DNA from: an uncultured Methanobrevibacter sp.
Lineage (GTDB): Archaea; Methanobacteriota; Methanobacteria; Methanobacteriales; Methanobacteriaceae
NCBI GenBank assembly: GCA_900319985.1
Contig: ONQL01000082.1
Coordinates: 1-5,974 of the forward strand
Reading direction: 5' to 3'
DNA length: 5,974 bases
The position numbers and the translations under genes are program-made. Below, one piece after another: positions 5,853 to 5,974 of the stretch; position 1 is the first letter of the stretch, and every line of letters begins with the position of its first letter. The notes beneath the pieces were generated by a model that was given only the letters and a program-made list of their open reading frames with translations, searched no databases and was not told the origin of the DNA.

Positions 5853-5974
5853 GATTTAATGGCTTAAGATTATTTTTGCATTCGTCTCATAAAAAACCAC
5901 ATAAAATAAATTGATTTTTCATGTTAATATTGATTTGCTATTATTTTTTTTATTTAAACTAATAATATTGCTTT
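5853..5974. other. AT-rich intergenic end of the window, no gene seen
   Basis: No credible coding sequence is seen on either strand. A weak 5-bp AT stem (TAATA 5925-5929, TATTA 5939-5943) precedes a run of eight T (5944-5951). This could be a terminator-like signal on the + strand, but no gene in view would use it. Confidence 0.4.

Overview
The window most likely comes from a low-GC, host-associated methanogenic archaeon of the Methanobacteriales, probably Methanobrevibacter or a close relative. The evidence is strongly AT-rich DNA, the tail of a heterodisulfide reductase HdrA, an archaeal-type serine hydroxymethyltransferase, a flavoprotein of the dihydromethanopterin reductase (MJ0208-type) family, and a secreted 'adhesin-like' protein with Ig-like repeats of the kind abundant in these organisms. 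Intergenic regions carry oligo-T terminators and TATA-like boxes, as expected for archaea. The genus call rests on recalled family features, not on a search.

Layout: the + strand opens with the last 36 codons of hdrA and its terminator. A T-rich intergenic region of about 230 bp follows. Next comes a 612-aa exported surface protein: signal peptide, two Ig-like domains, a roughly 250-aa middle domain that begins with a Cys-Cys-Ser motif, and a third Ig-like domain. A hairpin plus T9 tract ends that unit. A 386-aa, 12-helix MFS transporter follows, then glyA. One base after the glyA stop begins a flavoprotein/ferredoxin fusion gene, which is broken by a one-base frameshift in an A-run near its start. 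A small DUF192 gene on the - strand converges on it; the two genes overlap by 15 bp inside a perfect palindrome. The last ~150 bp hold only the probable promoter of the DUF192 gene and AT-rich sequence.

How the genes fit together: hdrA (methanogenic energy metabolism), glyA (C1 exchange between serine/glycine and the methanopterin C1 pool) and the dmr-like gene (probable last step of tetrahydromethanopterin synthesis) form a methanopterin/C1 theme, and the last two look like one transcription unit. The surface protein and the MFS transporter look like separate units inserted between core metabolic genes.

The most notable points are the frameshift in the dmr-like gene, the possibly enzymatic middle domain of the surface protein (Ntn-hydrolase-like or papain-like, unproven), and the palindrome that holds both stop codons of the convergent pair. 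I saw no CRISPR array, tRNA, rRNA or insertion sequence.
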